DNA from: Hyperoplus lanceolatus | Lineage: Eukaryota; Chordata; Actinopteri; Uranoscopiformes; Ammodytidae | Direction: 5' to 3' | DNA length: 64,000 nucleotides | Assembly (NCBI GenBank): GCA_026929865.2 | Contig: CM049404.1 | Coordinates: 11,020,501-11,084,500, forward strand | Part shown: in pieces, positions 38,661 through 51,300 of the stretch | Numbering within the stretch: the first letter of the stretch is position 1 | Layout: the number at the start of each line of letters is the position of its first letter | Translations under genes and position numbers: made by a program | The notes under the pieces: generated by a model | What the model was told of the DNA's origin: nothing | The model's input: the letters and a program-made list of their open reading frames with translations, nothing else | Databases searched by the model: none

Positions 38661-40023
38661 CATTTTGATCTCAGAATCAACATTGTTATGTTTTGAAAAA
38701 CAAAAAAAATTCTGCATATTATTTTTCAATGGGGATGTCCATAATATGTATATTATTATTATGTATACATCAAGGAATATTTTTAACTTCCAATACGCAC
38801 AGAGAAGATTAAAAATTATAAAAAAAATAATAAAAACACAAGATTAAAAATCAATGGAGCCTATAGCTGTTATGTCCATAGATGGACAGTGGCCACACGT
38901 CATGTCCAGTCCCGCCACAAAAGCTCAGAGGTGAAGGTAACTCCCCTTCTCTGTTAATAAGGAGCAATGTGTCTTTGTTGGAAAAAAAATGTTTCGAAAC
39001 AAAGTTAAATACTTGTAATAACTTACTAATAAATTGATGTATATTGTTCAACATCTGTAACATGTATTAAGAAGATATCGTCCTTGAAAGAAGCATCAGT
39101 TTGTAAAGGTGTAATGTCAAGTCGAGGACTTATGTCATCTTCTACCCTTTCATACTCGAGAGGTCAAGGGAAGTCTGCAGGGGCTAAATATAAATGAAGC
39201 GTGGTGTTAGTTTCACCAGAGCACTGAAGTGTACATTCTATATTCTCATCACATTTTTCTTAAATTTTATCCTCACTGTGGGTTCATGTCATGACTTAAG
39301 TAATTCACGTTTGTTTCTTAGAGAGCATATTTTGTTGGTCTAAATCCCACAATTGCCATTAGTCTTAGGTGCCATTCCTACGGATAAGAAGCCATGGCAG
39401 TCAGTGACCAGAATTTGAACGTGAACTGAATCCAACCCCTTCAACAGTATACATTTTAATTTCTGTCAACCACTGGTTGCTTGTGTGACAATATCTAAAG
39501 CGCTGTGATGGAATAATTCTTGTCAACATGCCCCTAGGGAGTTACATTTAACTTCTCTCTTGAAATATTTATGTGCACAAGTTTATACTTTTGCCTTTTT
39601 TTTCTTGTAATGCAGTCGTTAATCATTGGGACTGATCACTGAATTGAAAGAGTTTCATGCTGATCCACGTCACAAGAGAAAGGGAAAGATGAATGGGACT
39701 TGTATTTCCAGCATCGGCTGTTTCATTCATTGTTCCCGATCAATGGCTCATTTACAGATATGTGGCTATCAGCTGATTAGTATCATCCAATCCTATTCAT
39801 ACAGTGTAGCCATTATAACCCAACTCTTCTGACCGTTACTCTGCTGAGACACTTACCAACACTGTTTGCTGCTGCAGCCCTTTAGATAAATGTTGCATGA
39901 TTGTATGTCAGATCACTGACTAAGTGACTCTTCTCAAATCTACTGTAATTGACCCTCAGTTCCTCTTCATTTTTTTCACAGATGACAGATGTCTTCTAGG
40001 CATAAAAAAACTGGGATTGTGAA
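38661..40023. other. Non-coding AT-rich stretch
   Basis: No gene or element end recognised. Contains AT-rich patches (38,690-38,850) and ordinary sequence. Confidence 0.5.
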
Positions 40024-40028
40024 CTCTT

Positions 40029-41402
40029 CAGGGTTTTTCCTGCATTCAAAAAATGTTGGCGCCCGCCAAAGGAATTTTAGCGCCCCCCAAAGGAAAATTC
40101 TCAGCGCCAAAGTGTTTTTTTTTTATATATATAGATAAATAAATAAAAATCTACTTAAAACGGCTCCAAATGTGTTTCCATTTCCGCACCATTCCAGTCA
40201 TATTACTTGCAATCTCAGTTGTAAAAAAAGAAATCAGGTCGGGGATAATCGTTATTAAACTATCATTGTCCCGCTCGCCGGGGCATGCAGGCTTATAAAT
40301 GCAGCAAACCCTTTCAGCCGTGAGCTCCGCTCGGCCCCTCCCTCACTTGATAGTTTCGCTAACGGCTAGTCCAGAGAGTAGGCTACAAGGGAGATGATGC
40401 GCATTGCCGGGTGTTTTGAAAAACTTCTAGATGACGAGAATAAAGGTAAAACTAATTGTGTTGTCTGAAAACACAAACTAACAAACTCGCAACAAACTAA
40501 AAAAAATTGCAAGATTTGTCACGCGCGGACACGCGAGTAACATGACATACGCGACCGAGAGACAGAGAGAGAAAGAAAAGTGATATACGACCTGATCTGC
40601 ACCTTTAAACATCCCGACCAATTTGTTTATTCACTTTAAGTCGAGTCATAGTGGTCTATGACCAAGCAATCAATGAATAAAAACACAGGAAGTTTAAAGC
40701 TCCTTAACTCCTGCCACCACAACTGTCAACACTACAATGCAACTGCCTATCCAGCCAGCTCCATGACATAAATAAATCATGCCCTTACATTCAATGCTAG
40801 CAAAAGACGTACCCTATCAACACCATTTACAACTGGTTATTTTTATTTTGACATATTTTTATTAAATTATTAAAAATATGTTTCACTTATTTAGCCTATT
40901 TCTATTCTCCCTGTTTTCAGTTCAATTAGGCCTTTGTTTAAAGTCCAAAGTCATGGTGTTTTTTAGAAAAAAACCTTGTTAAAAGTCAAATAAATGCATA
41001 ATGTTCTTAAATCAATGATTAACTGTCTTTAATAATCGTGATTATACAATGTGATTATTCAAAATAATCATGATTATGATTTTTTCATAATCGAGCAGCC
41101 CTACCTTCTTCCATGGTTTAGATCAATTAAAGTATTAAACAGGTAGGCCTAGTCATTATTAGTATTTTGACTTCATATCTACAGGTTGTTTATTGTGATT
41201 TCATAAGCGTCAGTGAGCTCCAAGGTAACACAGTGATTGACAGGCTGACTGAAATGCTCTTGAGCTGGACAGAAACTCCCCTCTCCCAACCCAACACCCC
41301 TCTTAAAATACACAAAACGTTTGCCTTTACTGTCGCGACCCCAAAAAAAATCGGTCGCGTACTGACCCCCCAAAGGCCCATTCTGAGCTAGGAAAAACCC
41401 TG
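40029..41402. mobile_element. 1.37-kb CAGGG-ended (hAT-like) element
   Basis: Terminal inverted repeats CAGGGTTTTTCCT are exact at both ends, with related C-rich subterminal blocks (GCGCCCCCCAAAGG on the left, GACCCCCCAAAGGCCC on the right). CTCTT occurs next to both ends (40,024-40,028 and 41,403-41,407), suggesting a 5-base target duplication; an 8-base one does not fit. CAGGG ends suggest the hAT superfamily, in which groups with 5-base duplications have been catalogued. The interior has no recognisable transposase and includes an AATCATGATTATGA / CATAATCGAGCAGCCC segment (41,020-41,105) that resembles other fish repeats. Confidence 0.7.
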
Positions 41403-41407
41403 CTCTT

Positions 41408-41827
41408 GTAATTGTCAGTTGTGTCAACAGAGGCTGCTGTTAGGTTACCAATAGACAGTAACTTGAACAATAGTTTATTACCATGCATGATCTATAACCA
41501 TACCATATACCATATGCAGATAGCATTGAAGGTGAGAATTTGATTAACTCTGCTATTGGATGTTAACATAAAAAAAAACACAGTCACTGCACCTAATACA
41601 ATGTAGCTGAATTGGTTGTTTGGTGTCAAACAATGTTCCCAGTCCTCTTCGAGCAGAACATGTCCAATGGCAAAGCAAAATTAAAGATGCAACTGGTCAT
41701 CAATTATTTTGTTCCCCTCATTTTGTTATCTTGCTACCAGAAGTCTCCAAATTAAACTAAAGCCAGTAACAACCTATCATATCACCAGTCAAAGTGCCAG
41801 CTGCTGTTTGAATGTGGGTACGACACT
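41408..41827. other. Non-coding stretch
   Basis: Short AT-rich spacer between two hAT-like elements; no features seen. Confidence 0.5.
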
Positions 41828-42300
41828 ATCACAGCCATGGACGTCGATTTGGCTAAACAAGTGGGGGGGACAAACAGGCATTCTGGAGTGCATTTTCAAA
41901 AGTGGGGGGGACAATGAGGAAACATCTTTTTTTCTCTTTAGTGCAGGTAATGAACGGTTCTGAAAGACGGCATACCCGCTCACTAATGAATAAAATGTAT
42001 ACAAAACACTGATGTCTGACACATTTGATGAAAAAAGCATTTTCAAAAAGCAGCGGACATATGAGCCACTAGTAGCTGCTCCCCGTAGCCCAACCAAACA
42101 TGACGTAAACAAAAGGAGCTTGGGAAGGTAGTTCCGATTGAGCAATCTGATTGGTCGAAAGCATTTTGACCGTGCTCAAATCGAGCCGAAGCACGGCTGG
42201 ACTGTCGCACAACAATATTACTCCGCCTCGGTCTCCATGGCAACTTAGCTAGTAGCATAGCCATGATCAGCTTCAATTACTTCTTGATAAACAACATCGT

Positions 42301-42439
42301 CAGTGACGTGCGGTGAGGTCAGTGAGTGGGTGGGCACTGAGTTCTGAAAGCCAGATTTCTTAAACCTATATATTGTTAAATCAAAAACAATAAACAACAA
42401 ACAGGCACGCACGGCCGATTTCAAATAAGTTCCTCCCTT

Positions 42440-42525
<86 letters not shown>

Positions 42526-43763
42526 GACGTATGAAATGTAACGATGGTGACTTCAGGTTTGCCCGTAGCCTACTGTAGTTTGGTCTAAATGATTAAACAT
42601 CGCATCCATCGAATTAACGGACCCGTCCCTCACACCGAGGGCCGAAAAAACGTAAGGCAACAAGTCAAACCTTCGCCGATTCAAACTACCGGTACTACTT
42701 CTATTCAACTTAAAAATAAAAGACAGCATTCATCATTATGTAGGACTACAGCATAACTGATGGCAACTCCACTCCATAAACTTTATCTTAATAGATAAAG
42801 TACCAGTAGCATATGCCCCATGGACCTGTCCAGCATCAGAATGTAACCATTTATCCACATTGCAGAGTTTAGGTTTGTCCGTCAGTAACAATGAAAACAC
42901 AACTGCTCAATTGAATATAAAATGCAGAATGGATTGCACTCGGTATCAATTCATCCAACTTTATTGTTAAATAAACCCCAAAAAAGTTTCTGACTCACCA
43001 ATCTGACTCCCTGGCTGTAGAAATAAGCAAGACGATAGTAATCCAGTGACAGTCTGACTGACAGCACAGCTAGCTAGCATCCTTCCGTTCATGTAGGCTA
43101 CCTGTCCGTTTGAAATGCTCGAACATTGTTTGTCCCTGTTGCTGCTGTACACCGTCCAAGGCTGGCGCAGGCCTTTCTCTTGCTATTCATTCTGTTCCTC
43201 TTTAAAATTATAATCCATTTTGTTAAAATTCCTCCAGTCTGAAATATCTGCGGGCACGGACCATGGACCTATAAAGAAAGGCACGGACACGGCAGCTGCA
43301 ATGTTGACTTAAAAATCCGCGGGTGTAACGCGACGTGTGATGATATGTAACGTAAAGGCTTATGTGGCATACCATTTACGTAAAAAAAGCACAAAGAATT
43401 CCGCTTATTTGCGTACATGTTAAATAATACAGAATCAAGTGCGCATGCGCGAAAACTTTTTTTTCTTGCCGTCCACAATGAATAGGCGCAAAAGCACTGA
43501 TTCTTTGCCGTACACAATGAATGGGAAACAGCGAAGGCACAATATTTCTTTGGCGTAATTTACCAACTGCCACCTTTCTAATCAAAACGTCTACACTTTT
43601 TTAAAGTAATCGCGGATTACATGTAAAGATCGAAATAATTAACAGTAATAATACAAATATAAGTTTATTAAATAAAAAAAATATTTTATTTTATTTTTAT
43701 TTTTTTGCACACGGCGCCAGGGTAGGCACTGCCTACCTTGCCTACCCTGACCGCACGTCACTG
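42301..43763. mobile_element. Inner 1.46-kb hAT element
   Basis: Inverted ends CAGTGACGTGCGGT (left) and CAGTGACGTGCGG read on the complement of the right end, flanked by a perfect 8-base duplication AACATCGT (42,293-42,300; 43,764-43,771). Subterminal TAGGCA/TGCCTACC repeats lie near the right end. The interior holds a CA microsatellite (42,449-42,523) and no recognisable transposase, so it is non-autonomous. The CAG start and 8-base duplication are diagnostic of hAT. Confidence 0.92.
42449..42523. repeat. (CA)n microsatellite inside a hAT element
   Basis: About 37 CA units preceded by a short CT run. Expansion must have occurred within the inserted element or been carried with it. Confidence 0.97.
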
Positions 43764-44103
43764 AACATCGTCAGTAGGCCTATCCATGTGCCGCGACACA
43801 AGCTGCTGTTTGTGTCTGCTACATTTACAGTCATTAGTGGGCATAGAGGAACTAGCGGAGACTTCGGAGCATGTTCACTGTTTTAGACCATCCACTGCTG
43901 TTGTGCTATTTAAAAAAATGTTTACGGTCTAAGCCTACTAGTGCCGCTTCTACGCTTATCTGTTTAGGTTTAAACAGAGAGAAAGCGAAAAAGAGAGGCG
44001 AGAGGCTCACACCATGAGCCGACAGTTCTCAATTCACAACACGCATCCATCCAATCTGGTAGTGCGAAACAAGGATAGGCGGCGGCCAATCACGGTCGCG
44101 CGC

Positions 44104-44106
<3 letters not shown>

Positions 44107-44134
<28 letters not shown>
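44107..44134. repeat. (GA)n microsatellite
   Basis: About 13 GA units in the right arm of the outer hAT-like element. Confidence 0.95.
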
Positions 44135-44448
44135 CCTTGACGCTGTGTTTTAATACGGCTGGACGCACTCCATGTCCGGCTTAAAAAGTGGGGGGGACAA
44201 AATGAGTCTTGACGAAAAGTGGGGGGTACATGTACCCCCCATCCCCCCCGTAATCGACGTCTATGATCACAGCAACAGTACACTGCAAAGGATTTACATA
44301 CCTGTCTGTTTCTTACACACAGGGCACATGTCAGACAGCTTGTCAATAATAAACAATGTGTAGATGATGTCTAATGGACTGACACATAGATTTAAAATAC
44401 ACACAGGTAGATAAACAACTACTGTATAGCAGCAGGTACACATGCCGC

Positions 44449-44556
44449 ATGAAAGCAGGGCCTTTTTCTATTGTGTCCTGGAATAACCTCCCTACTGACA
44501 TCAGACTGTCTCACTCTGTTGAGGCCTTTAAATCTCTACTTATAATTCAGTTTGCT
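44449..44556 (+). pseudogene. LINE C-terminal fragment
   Basis: The frame reads AGPFSIVSWNNLPTDIRLSH then SVEAFKSLL, which fits the conserved tail motif of L2/CR1-type LINE proteins (FS...WN.LP..IR...S...FK..LK). Only some 40 codons are recognisable; the upstream polymerase is absent. It may be a 5'-truncated, decayed LINE end with its 3' UTR to about 44,650. Confidence 0.55.
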
Positions 44557-44859
44557 GCTATTTTTATTATTACTTGGCACCTGTTACCATTATCTCTCCG
44601 GTGGGTCACTCTCAGTCTCAATATATCCATTAAGCCTCTCACTTAATGTCCATGTTTGTCCTGCCAATGACAGAGCTGTAAATCTCCAGAAAACCACTGC
44701 ATCTCTTTAACCCTCTGTCCAATAGGACGCCATGTGAATCAAGTCTGTAAGGCGACACCTACAATTGCTCGATACGAATGGCATCATTGCACTTCATGAG
44801 CACGTTTTCTGTTTTGTATGACCAACATATTTTTGAAAAAGCTGTAAACCAGACTGATG

Positions 44860-45030
44860 CCTCATTTCCACCGAGAAGAGTGGTTCGGTTCGGTGCGGTT
44901 CAGTCCGCTTATTTGGGGCGTTTCCATTGCCAAAATAATCGAGCTGAGCCGCTCCTATTTTCAGTACTCCTCCGTTGGGGTACCAGCCATCTGAAAGGGT
45001 GCCGAAAAGGTGGAGCTACACTACAATTAG
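44860..45030. mobile_element. Fragment of a DNA transposon (one end)
   Basis: CTCATTTCCACCGAGAAGAG then GGTTCGGTTCGGTGCGGTTC and TTTCCATTGCCAAAA resemble the end of a fish DNA transposon family whose termini mention TTTCCACC and CGGT repeats. The opposite end is not found. Family uncertain. Confidence 0.4.
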
Positions 45031-45094
45031 ACATCCCGATGATACTATTGTGAAGAGATTTTTTATAAAAAACAATAGATATGGAGCAAAATAT

Positions 45095-45178
45095 AAAGAG
45101 GGCATTTTGGGGGCCCCAAAGGGGCTTATGGGGCTCCAGGCAATTGCCTGGTTTGCCTCAATGGACGGCCCGCCCCTG
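45095..45178 (-). mobile_element. Single end of a hAT-like element
   Basis: Read on the minus strand the sequence begins CAGGGGCGGGCCGTCCATTG and continues AGGCAAACCAGGCAATTGCC then GGAGCCCC. CAGGGGCGG starts are common among fish hAT elements. No partner end is in view; truncated. The AATTGCC/GGCAATT palindrome adds a small hairpin. Confidence 0.5.
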
Positions 45179-46293
45179 ATGCCAAGTAGATGTTGGCATA
45201 TTGATCGTTGAGACATGCAAAATGCTAAAACACTAACAAGCTTGTTCTCAATAATTACAAAGCTTCTATTCTAAACCTTTTATGAAAATTTGCAGCAAAG
45301 GTGATTATATGATTGGATCAGGTAAATGTCCTTGGTTGTTCCAAATCAGTTAATGAGCTGTTTGATAATTGATTCAGTATTTATAGTTAGGGTGGTTTAA
45401 GTCTTTTGTGTCCAATGTGAGTGTTGGCAGGTTTGATCCATGTCCTGCTGGTCCTTGTTTTCCTGTTATTGTAAGTGAGTTCATTGTGAAGGGGCTGTGA
45501 TTGATATGTCCATAGTGTACCTTATGCTTTAGTAGAGTGGTACTTAGTTTGCGTTTGTGTGTGTGTGTGTGTGTGTGTGTCCGAGTGTGAATGTGCTTGT
45601 GTCACCGTGCACACTCCACTTGGAGCATTCTGAAATGAACAGAGTCCATTAACACCTTTAAAGGTGATCCAGTGCTGACTCAGGATCTGAGAAGGAGGAA
45701 GTCATTCTTGAAGGACAGTCGGCCGATGAAGAAGTCCCGCTTTGCAAAACCCCCAGCCCCTGGAGTGAGGGATTGTGGGATTGGCACTTCAACCCCAACC
45801 CTGCCCCCTCACAAAAGGGAAGCGAACAGCATAGGGAAATAAAATGCTGATCTGAGGAATCAGGAGGAAACCACTTGGGGGTCAAGGAGAAGAGGCACGC
45901 AAAGAGAGGTGTAATGATTTAACTCTGCTTTGTACAAGAGAAAGAGAAAAAGCAAGGTGAATAGAGGGGGAAAATGAGTTGTAGGGAGCAAAAAAAGAGA
46001 CACAAACAGCAAAGGAGGTAGATGAGTGTGTGAACAAGATAACATGGAGGAGATAGAGATTGATGTGTATGAGCAAGAAATACACCGGTATGATCCCACA
46101 CTCTCTTTATGACAGTTTGTAGTGAGAAGAGGTGATAGCTGGGGGTCTTAAGGGTGTTGGCTTGAAAGAGAAATTGAGAAAAGAAAGAGAGGAAAAAAAG
46201 GGAAAGAGATTAAATGGATAGGGTATGGTGACATCACTTAGGGGATGAAACCAGCCAAAGAATAGTATGCCCTTCAGGCTGCGGAACAGCCTG

Positions 46294-46325
<32 letters not shown>

Positions 46326-46958
46326 CTGGACTGAATTATCACACAATCTCTACATACTGTATATCACCTGTATAATAACAAACTTTGTGATCAAACATCT
46401 TTTAAAAAATACATTGTAATTTACATTCTTTGTCTACAATATCTAGCATGTGCACTATGCAAAGCCTGACATAAAAGTGACATAAAGTAAACTCTGTCAC
46501 TCAAAGAAGGCTTAGGCTATGGTCAGACAGCAGGCAAAAGTGGAAAATAATCCTTTCAATTCTGATTTGGGCCACTATTATATGTTGTCCTAAATCCGAT
46601 ACCGGTCTGATTTTTTGTGTCCTCTGTCTGATCACTCATATCAAATATCTCTTGATTGACATTTGTTCTAATTCTGCACTGGTACAGGAGTTAGACAGCT
46701 GTAGGTAAAATGACCCCTTGATATATTGGAATATTGGATTAAATCTGTTTCTGTGAAGCCATTAACGTTACGATTCAACCACTCCTGGCTTCGACTCAGC
46801 AAAAAATTCAACCCCATTCATGCAGTGTCTCCTGGGGAAAATACCAGCTCACCAGTGTGTCAAGGTTGTTCAAATTGTGCAAATGAATGCAAATTACCAA
46901 GCAGCAAAAAAAAGGCAAAACCCCTCAACTATGTTGTAGAATACACTTGTTTGGTTCA
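45179..46958. other. Non-coding stretch with GT/CA repeats and purine tract
   Basis: GT array 45,556-45,580, purine-rich block about 45,890-46,230 and CA array 46,295-46,323. The Phe/Leu/Ser-rich minus-strand frames over 45,860-46,346 are products of the purine bias. No gene supported. Confidence 0.55.
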
Positions 46959-46966
46959 TTCATGCG

Positions 46967-48304
46967 TAGGGATGGGAATTGTTAAGAATTTAACGATTCC
47001 TATTCCGGTTCCGATTCTGCTTATCGATCCGATTCCTTATCGATTCTCTTATCGATTCTCATTGGGTGAGAGAATAAGTACAAATTAGTTAGTTTTTATT
47101 ATCTCTCTTTAATATCTGATCAGAGGTGTGTCTAGTCTGTGCCTTGAAAGATTATCAAGAGTAGGCTACTTGAGGATTAGGAAATTGTCAATTTTCACAT
47201 TAATTGGTCCAAACAAAAAAATCAATGTTTGGCTTTTAAGCCCAAATGCCATTGTGTGCCCTAAAAACTAAAAACACAGACTGAAAACAGTCAAGGAAGC
47301 GCTTGTGCCTTTTGGAATATTAACAGTGCTCATTTGCACTTGAAACCGAATTCAACTGACATAATAAATATAAACAAGTCTTTTGAAAAGATAAGACCAA
47401 CTATCAACTTTGGCAAATTAACCGTTTTTGTGCAGAAAAATCATCATGTTTGCCCTCTCAGGAAGGATACGAGATATTTAATTTATGTTCAGTGTTATTA
47501 TTATATGATGATTGCGCCCTTACTCTGAAAGGGCAACGTGATGATGTCACTACGTTCACGTGAAGGAACCCTTTCCTTATAGGTCCGTGGAAGGTCAAAC
47601 TGTCAAACGTTGTACGTTGTTGTTGAACTGACTGCACAGCAGAGCTTTTTGTATGGGCAGACTGCGTTATTTTAAGTGTGTCTTACTGTCTTTATAAAGT
47701 GTCTTGTTAAACGTTTTCTTATCACCGGACCGCTGAGTCCCGCTGTGTGTTAGTTTGGGTCTGTCTCCACCGCCGTGCGTAAAGGCAGCATGATAACAGC
47801 TGATGAACGAGAGTAAACAGCGGGCCTTTGGCAGCGGTAAAGAAATCCTTTTTGCTTTGCTTTATGCTGCTCTCGCCTTTTTATGTATCTCCCTCTTTTA
47901 TCAGCCCACACCTAGGCCTACACACGTTAATTCATACATTTTATGTTCAAATCCAAGTGATGGGCAATTCTGGTGCCGACTAGTAAGGCATCGGACGTTT
48001 AACCGTCAGGATCGCAGTCTGCGCGCTTGCGTGTTTGATGAAATGGAAACTTTACAATCGTTGCAAGTGGCCGTATTGTCGCCTTTTCGCGTGAAATACA
48101 ACCACACTTTAGAGCGCTTCTGCCTCGACGCCATGTTTGCTGCGTTCTGAACCAAAACAAGCAGCGCGTGTCTGAAGTCATGACGTATTTGCAACGAGCG
48201 GAACCGATAAGCGGCATCGTTAAGCAGACATGTTAACGATTCCAAGGAATTGGTTGACTCGGCACCGGTTCTGAGCAAGAACCGGTTCTTGATTCCCATC
48301 CCTA
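46967..48304 (-). mobile_element. Internally deleted hAT element with BED-finger exon
   Basis: Inverted ends TAGGGATGGGAATT (left) and ATTCCCATCCCTA (right) are followed inward by CCGGTTC/GAACCGG and TCGATTC blocks. The flanks TTCATGCG (46,959-46,966) and TTCATGTG (48,305-48,312) are an 8-base duplication with one difference. The element is 1.34 kb. It keeps the start of a hAT transposase on the minus strand (next entry) but lacks the catalytic and dimerisation regions, so it depends on a full copy elsewhere. Confidence 0.9.
48030..48150 (-). pseudogene. hAT transposase N-terminal BED zinc-finger exon
   Basis: The frame starts MASRQKRSKVWLYFTRKGDN and continues TATCNDCKVSIS. This is the BED finger pattern (aromatic WLYF, then C..C, with the later His not reached) that opens hAT/ZBED-type transposases and binds the element ends. 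The frame loses similarity after CKVSIS and meets a stop at 48,006. The downstream part may have been spliced in the parent element. Everything else of the transposase is deleted here. Confidence 0.8.
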
Positions 48305-48312
48305 TTCATGTG

Positions 48313-51300
48313 TGCCTCAGCTGCTTCACATTGAATCAACATTACAGTACATACTGCAGTTGCCTATAACTCTTATGACTTTACTTCTCAGATGGTCTGG
48401 TGATCAGAACAGCTCACTACTTTCTCCCAGTGTAGATGATGAGTACAGATTAAATATTACATTTTTACCCAAGTGTGACCTTGAATATGAGAGGGAAACC
48501 TGAGAGGAAAGATCTTCCTTGTCAGTGTTTGGTGAGCTGTATTAGCCATGACACCGTGACAGCCGGATTTAACTTTTCACTGGGTTCAGACACAGTCAGT
48601 TGTTATTGCGTGTGCTACAGTTATGTCTTCAACCATGATGAAGTGAAGTGATGACAGACGAGAGTGAATGGTGGGAAAATTCTTCACTGTGGTTCATCTC
48701 AGAGAGAGTCATGATGTCTCTACCACATATATCGATTACTCTGGCTGAAAACCAATGGCAAAGTGAGCCTGCTGGAGGCCATAGAACTGTGTAAATGAAC
48801 CCACCTCCAGATTCAAGATTAACCCTAACACTAACCCTTTCAATACAGACGGGATCGTGCATTATGCTTATTTAACCCTTGTACCGAATCCCTATTAAAC
48901 ATACTGCACCCTTCAACTCAATGCCTGCAAGGATTTTTCTGAAACCCTTACCCTAACAGTAGTTACAATGTATATTTAGACTGGTTGATTATTGTTGATG
49001 CCAAAATCCACATGTTCTCATTTATACCAGCACCAGCTAACACGTGACACACATGTACTTTAGAAACATTTGTGGCAAAGCCTGATGATAACTGCTTGAA
49101 ATGAGAATTTTGGTGGACCAAATAAAGAAAATCCAGAGAAGGGTCTCGGTCCAGTGAGTGAGATAGATAATATACTGTGTATCAAGTCAATACGCACAGA
49201 CAAATTGAATCAAGACCAACTTGACTCTATTAGAATGAATGATAACTAACTATGAGAGCTGGCCTTCCTTTGGTTGAGTGGCCCTGTAAAGAGACGTCTT
49301 CATTGGACTAGTATTACACGAGGATCTCGGGACCATCAGGTGACACAACATATTTGTCCATTTTGTCTGCAGTCCACAATCTGTCAATTGAACACTAACA
49401 ACCCATCTGTTGTAATAGGTTTGAGATGTAAGCCTGTGCATTGGTGTGTGGATTTGATGCATAATGAAGATATGGAACATACAGACAAAAAGCTTTTGCA
49501 TGCACAGGCTACAGATATGAAGTATATGCAATAGGGTATGCCTTCTGTTTGGCTGACTGTTTAGAATTTGAAAAAAAGAAAGAAAGAGAAATGCACATTG
49601 AGAAAAGGCTTGTTGTGCTCATTGCAGCATGGTACCAGCTATGCATAAACTAATCTCATTCCCACTGTCTGTCTGGAGCTGTCTAAGAGCAGCTCAAGAG
49701 AATGAAGAAAGGTAAAGATCCATGAAGGAGAGTAGTGTAGTGCCTAAAAACCACTGCAGAAGGAACAGACTGAAGTTTGGAACTGTGATCCGTTATGCTA
49801 CAACTGTTCTAAGCCTTGGGAATACAATACTAGCTGGCAAGATAATAATGAATCCTATTCAGCCAATGCCACACGCTATAGAGTTGAGACATTTAACTAC
49901 ATCACAATAGTAGAGCTACTTATTTAAAAAAAATATTTGTTAATGATCTCCTCTAACGTTTACAGGACTTGACAGTCAAATGAAACACTGATACATTTGT
50001 AGGAAATTCTAAAATAATAAAAAACCCTTGAGTTGATGTGAATCTTAGTCATTGTGTCACAATATTCATTAAAGTCACACTTTTATTTGAAAACTGAATT
50101 CAGCAGCAGATGAATCGCTTTTCATGAGCGGTTCCTCCACATGAGTAAACACATGTATTAAACCTCTTGGGCTGATTCATTCACAATCGATTCCAAACAA
50201 TTGTGGGGACTTGTGAGTCATTCTGGTAAAGGTGATCTATCATCAGCGACATGGCATTCAAACATTAATATCTGGTTGTAAACCCTGTTCAGATAAAAAA
50301 AAAAAAAAGGAGGAAGTGGTCTCTCTGGACTTCAATGGTTTGTGTCAGAATAAATGAATATTAATGTTCCTCAGGCTAAACTTGTTACTTTGGTAGAGTT
50401 TCGTATCATGGGTTGTTTGAACTCCAGACAATAAGCCAACACGTTATGTTGACAGCAGTAACATTTAGATTAAAATGAAGAACAAACTACTTCATGGTTA
50501 CCCCTCCCTCTCTCTCTCTCTCTCGTGATTTTGTCTCTTCTAGACTAAGCGTTAACATTTTTCTCAGGCCTGAGGACTCCGATCAGAATATTCATAGACT
50601 ATTGATTATTCCAGCTCAGGAAATGGGGACTGCCCCTCCACACTTCTTTGGTTTTACAGACCCTTTCCTCAATCTTCTGTTAATGTGTCAGTGAAGGGAG
50701 AGAAAGCTTAAAGGTTAATTGACAGAAATAAGAAATATGTGAGAAACAAGTTGATGAAGCAGGTCACTAGAGTGTATTAGTGGCTCCAGCTATCTAACAG
50801 AGTCTTACTCTGCAATCCTATACCCATACTTCCCTGCTGTTTATGGTAGGAACATATTTAGGGTGTCCCAATTCTTGTGGTTAGATTTTGCTTGCTTAAA
50901 AGTACCCAGATGCCTACTACAGGTACATCTGGTTGAGATTTTTAGTGTTGAAATCAGCATGCTATTTGGGCTATTCTGACCCACAATCTAGTGTGCACCA
51001 GAAGTGACGTCACATCGACGGAGCCTTCTTATGAAAACAACCAGGGGTGCAAAAGGCAAGATCAAGGCGCAATGTTATGATGAATAGATAAGTAAAAGTA
51101 TTTCCCAATTGCATGCCTACTGCATTCTCACTAGATTCTATTTGTGAACAGCTGTAGAATAGAAAACGGAAAGAGTATGCGATTTTGAATGCAGGGTTAA
51201 TCTTGAGGTGAATTCCATTAGATTATCCACAAGTAATCATATACTGTATCTACTGAGCATGAATTAACATGTTTTAGTTTTAGTTAACACAAGGTTGATT

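Larger units (their letters stand above)
41836..44265. mobile_element. Outer hAT-like element with 8-base duplication
   Basis: Left end CATGGACGTCGATT and right end whose complement is CATAGACGTCGATTACGG are inverted repeats. ATCACAGC flanks both sides exactly (41,828-41,835; 44,266-44,273). Subterminal AGTGGGGGGGACA blocks occur at both ends (two on the left, about 41,860 and 41,902; two on the right in direct orientation, about 44,188 and 44,218). A second hAT element is inserted at 42,301-43,763. Without it the outer element is about 960 bp and codes for nothing recognisable. Superfamily is inferred from the 8-base duplication only. Confidence 0.8.

Noticed and set aside
41789..42145. 118-codon minus-strand frame
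   Set aside because: Runs across the end and duplication of the outer hAT-like element and has no transposase motif.
47803..48150. 115-codon plus-strand frame
   Set aside because: It is antisense to the BED-finger exon of the hAT element, and the BED motif on the minus strand explains the open frame.
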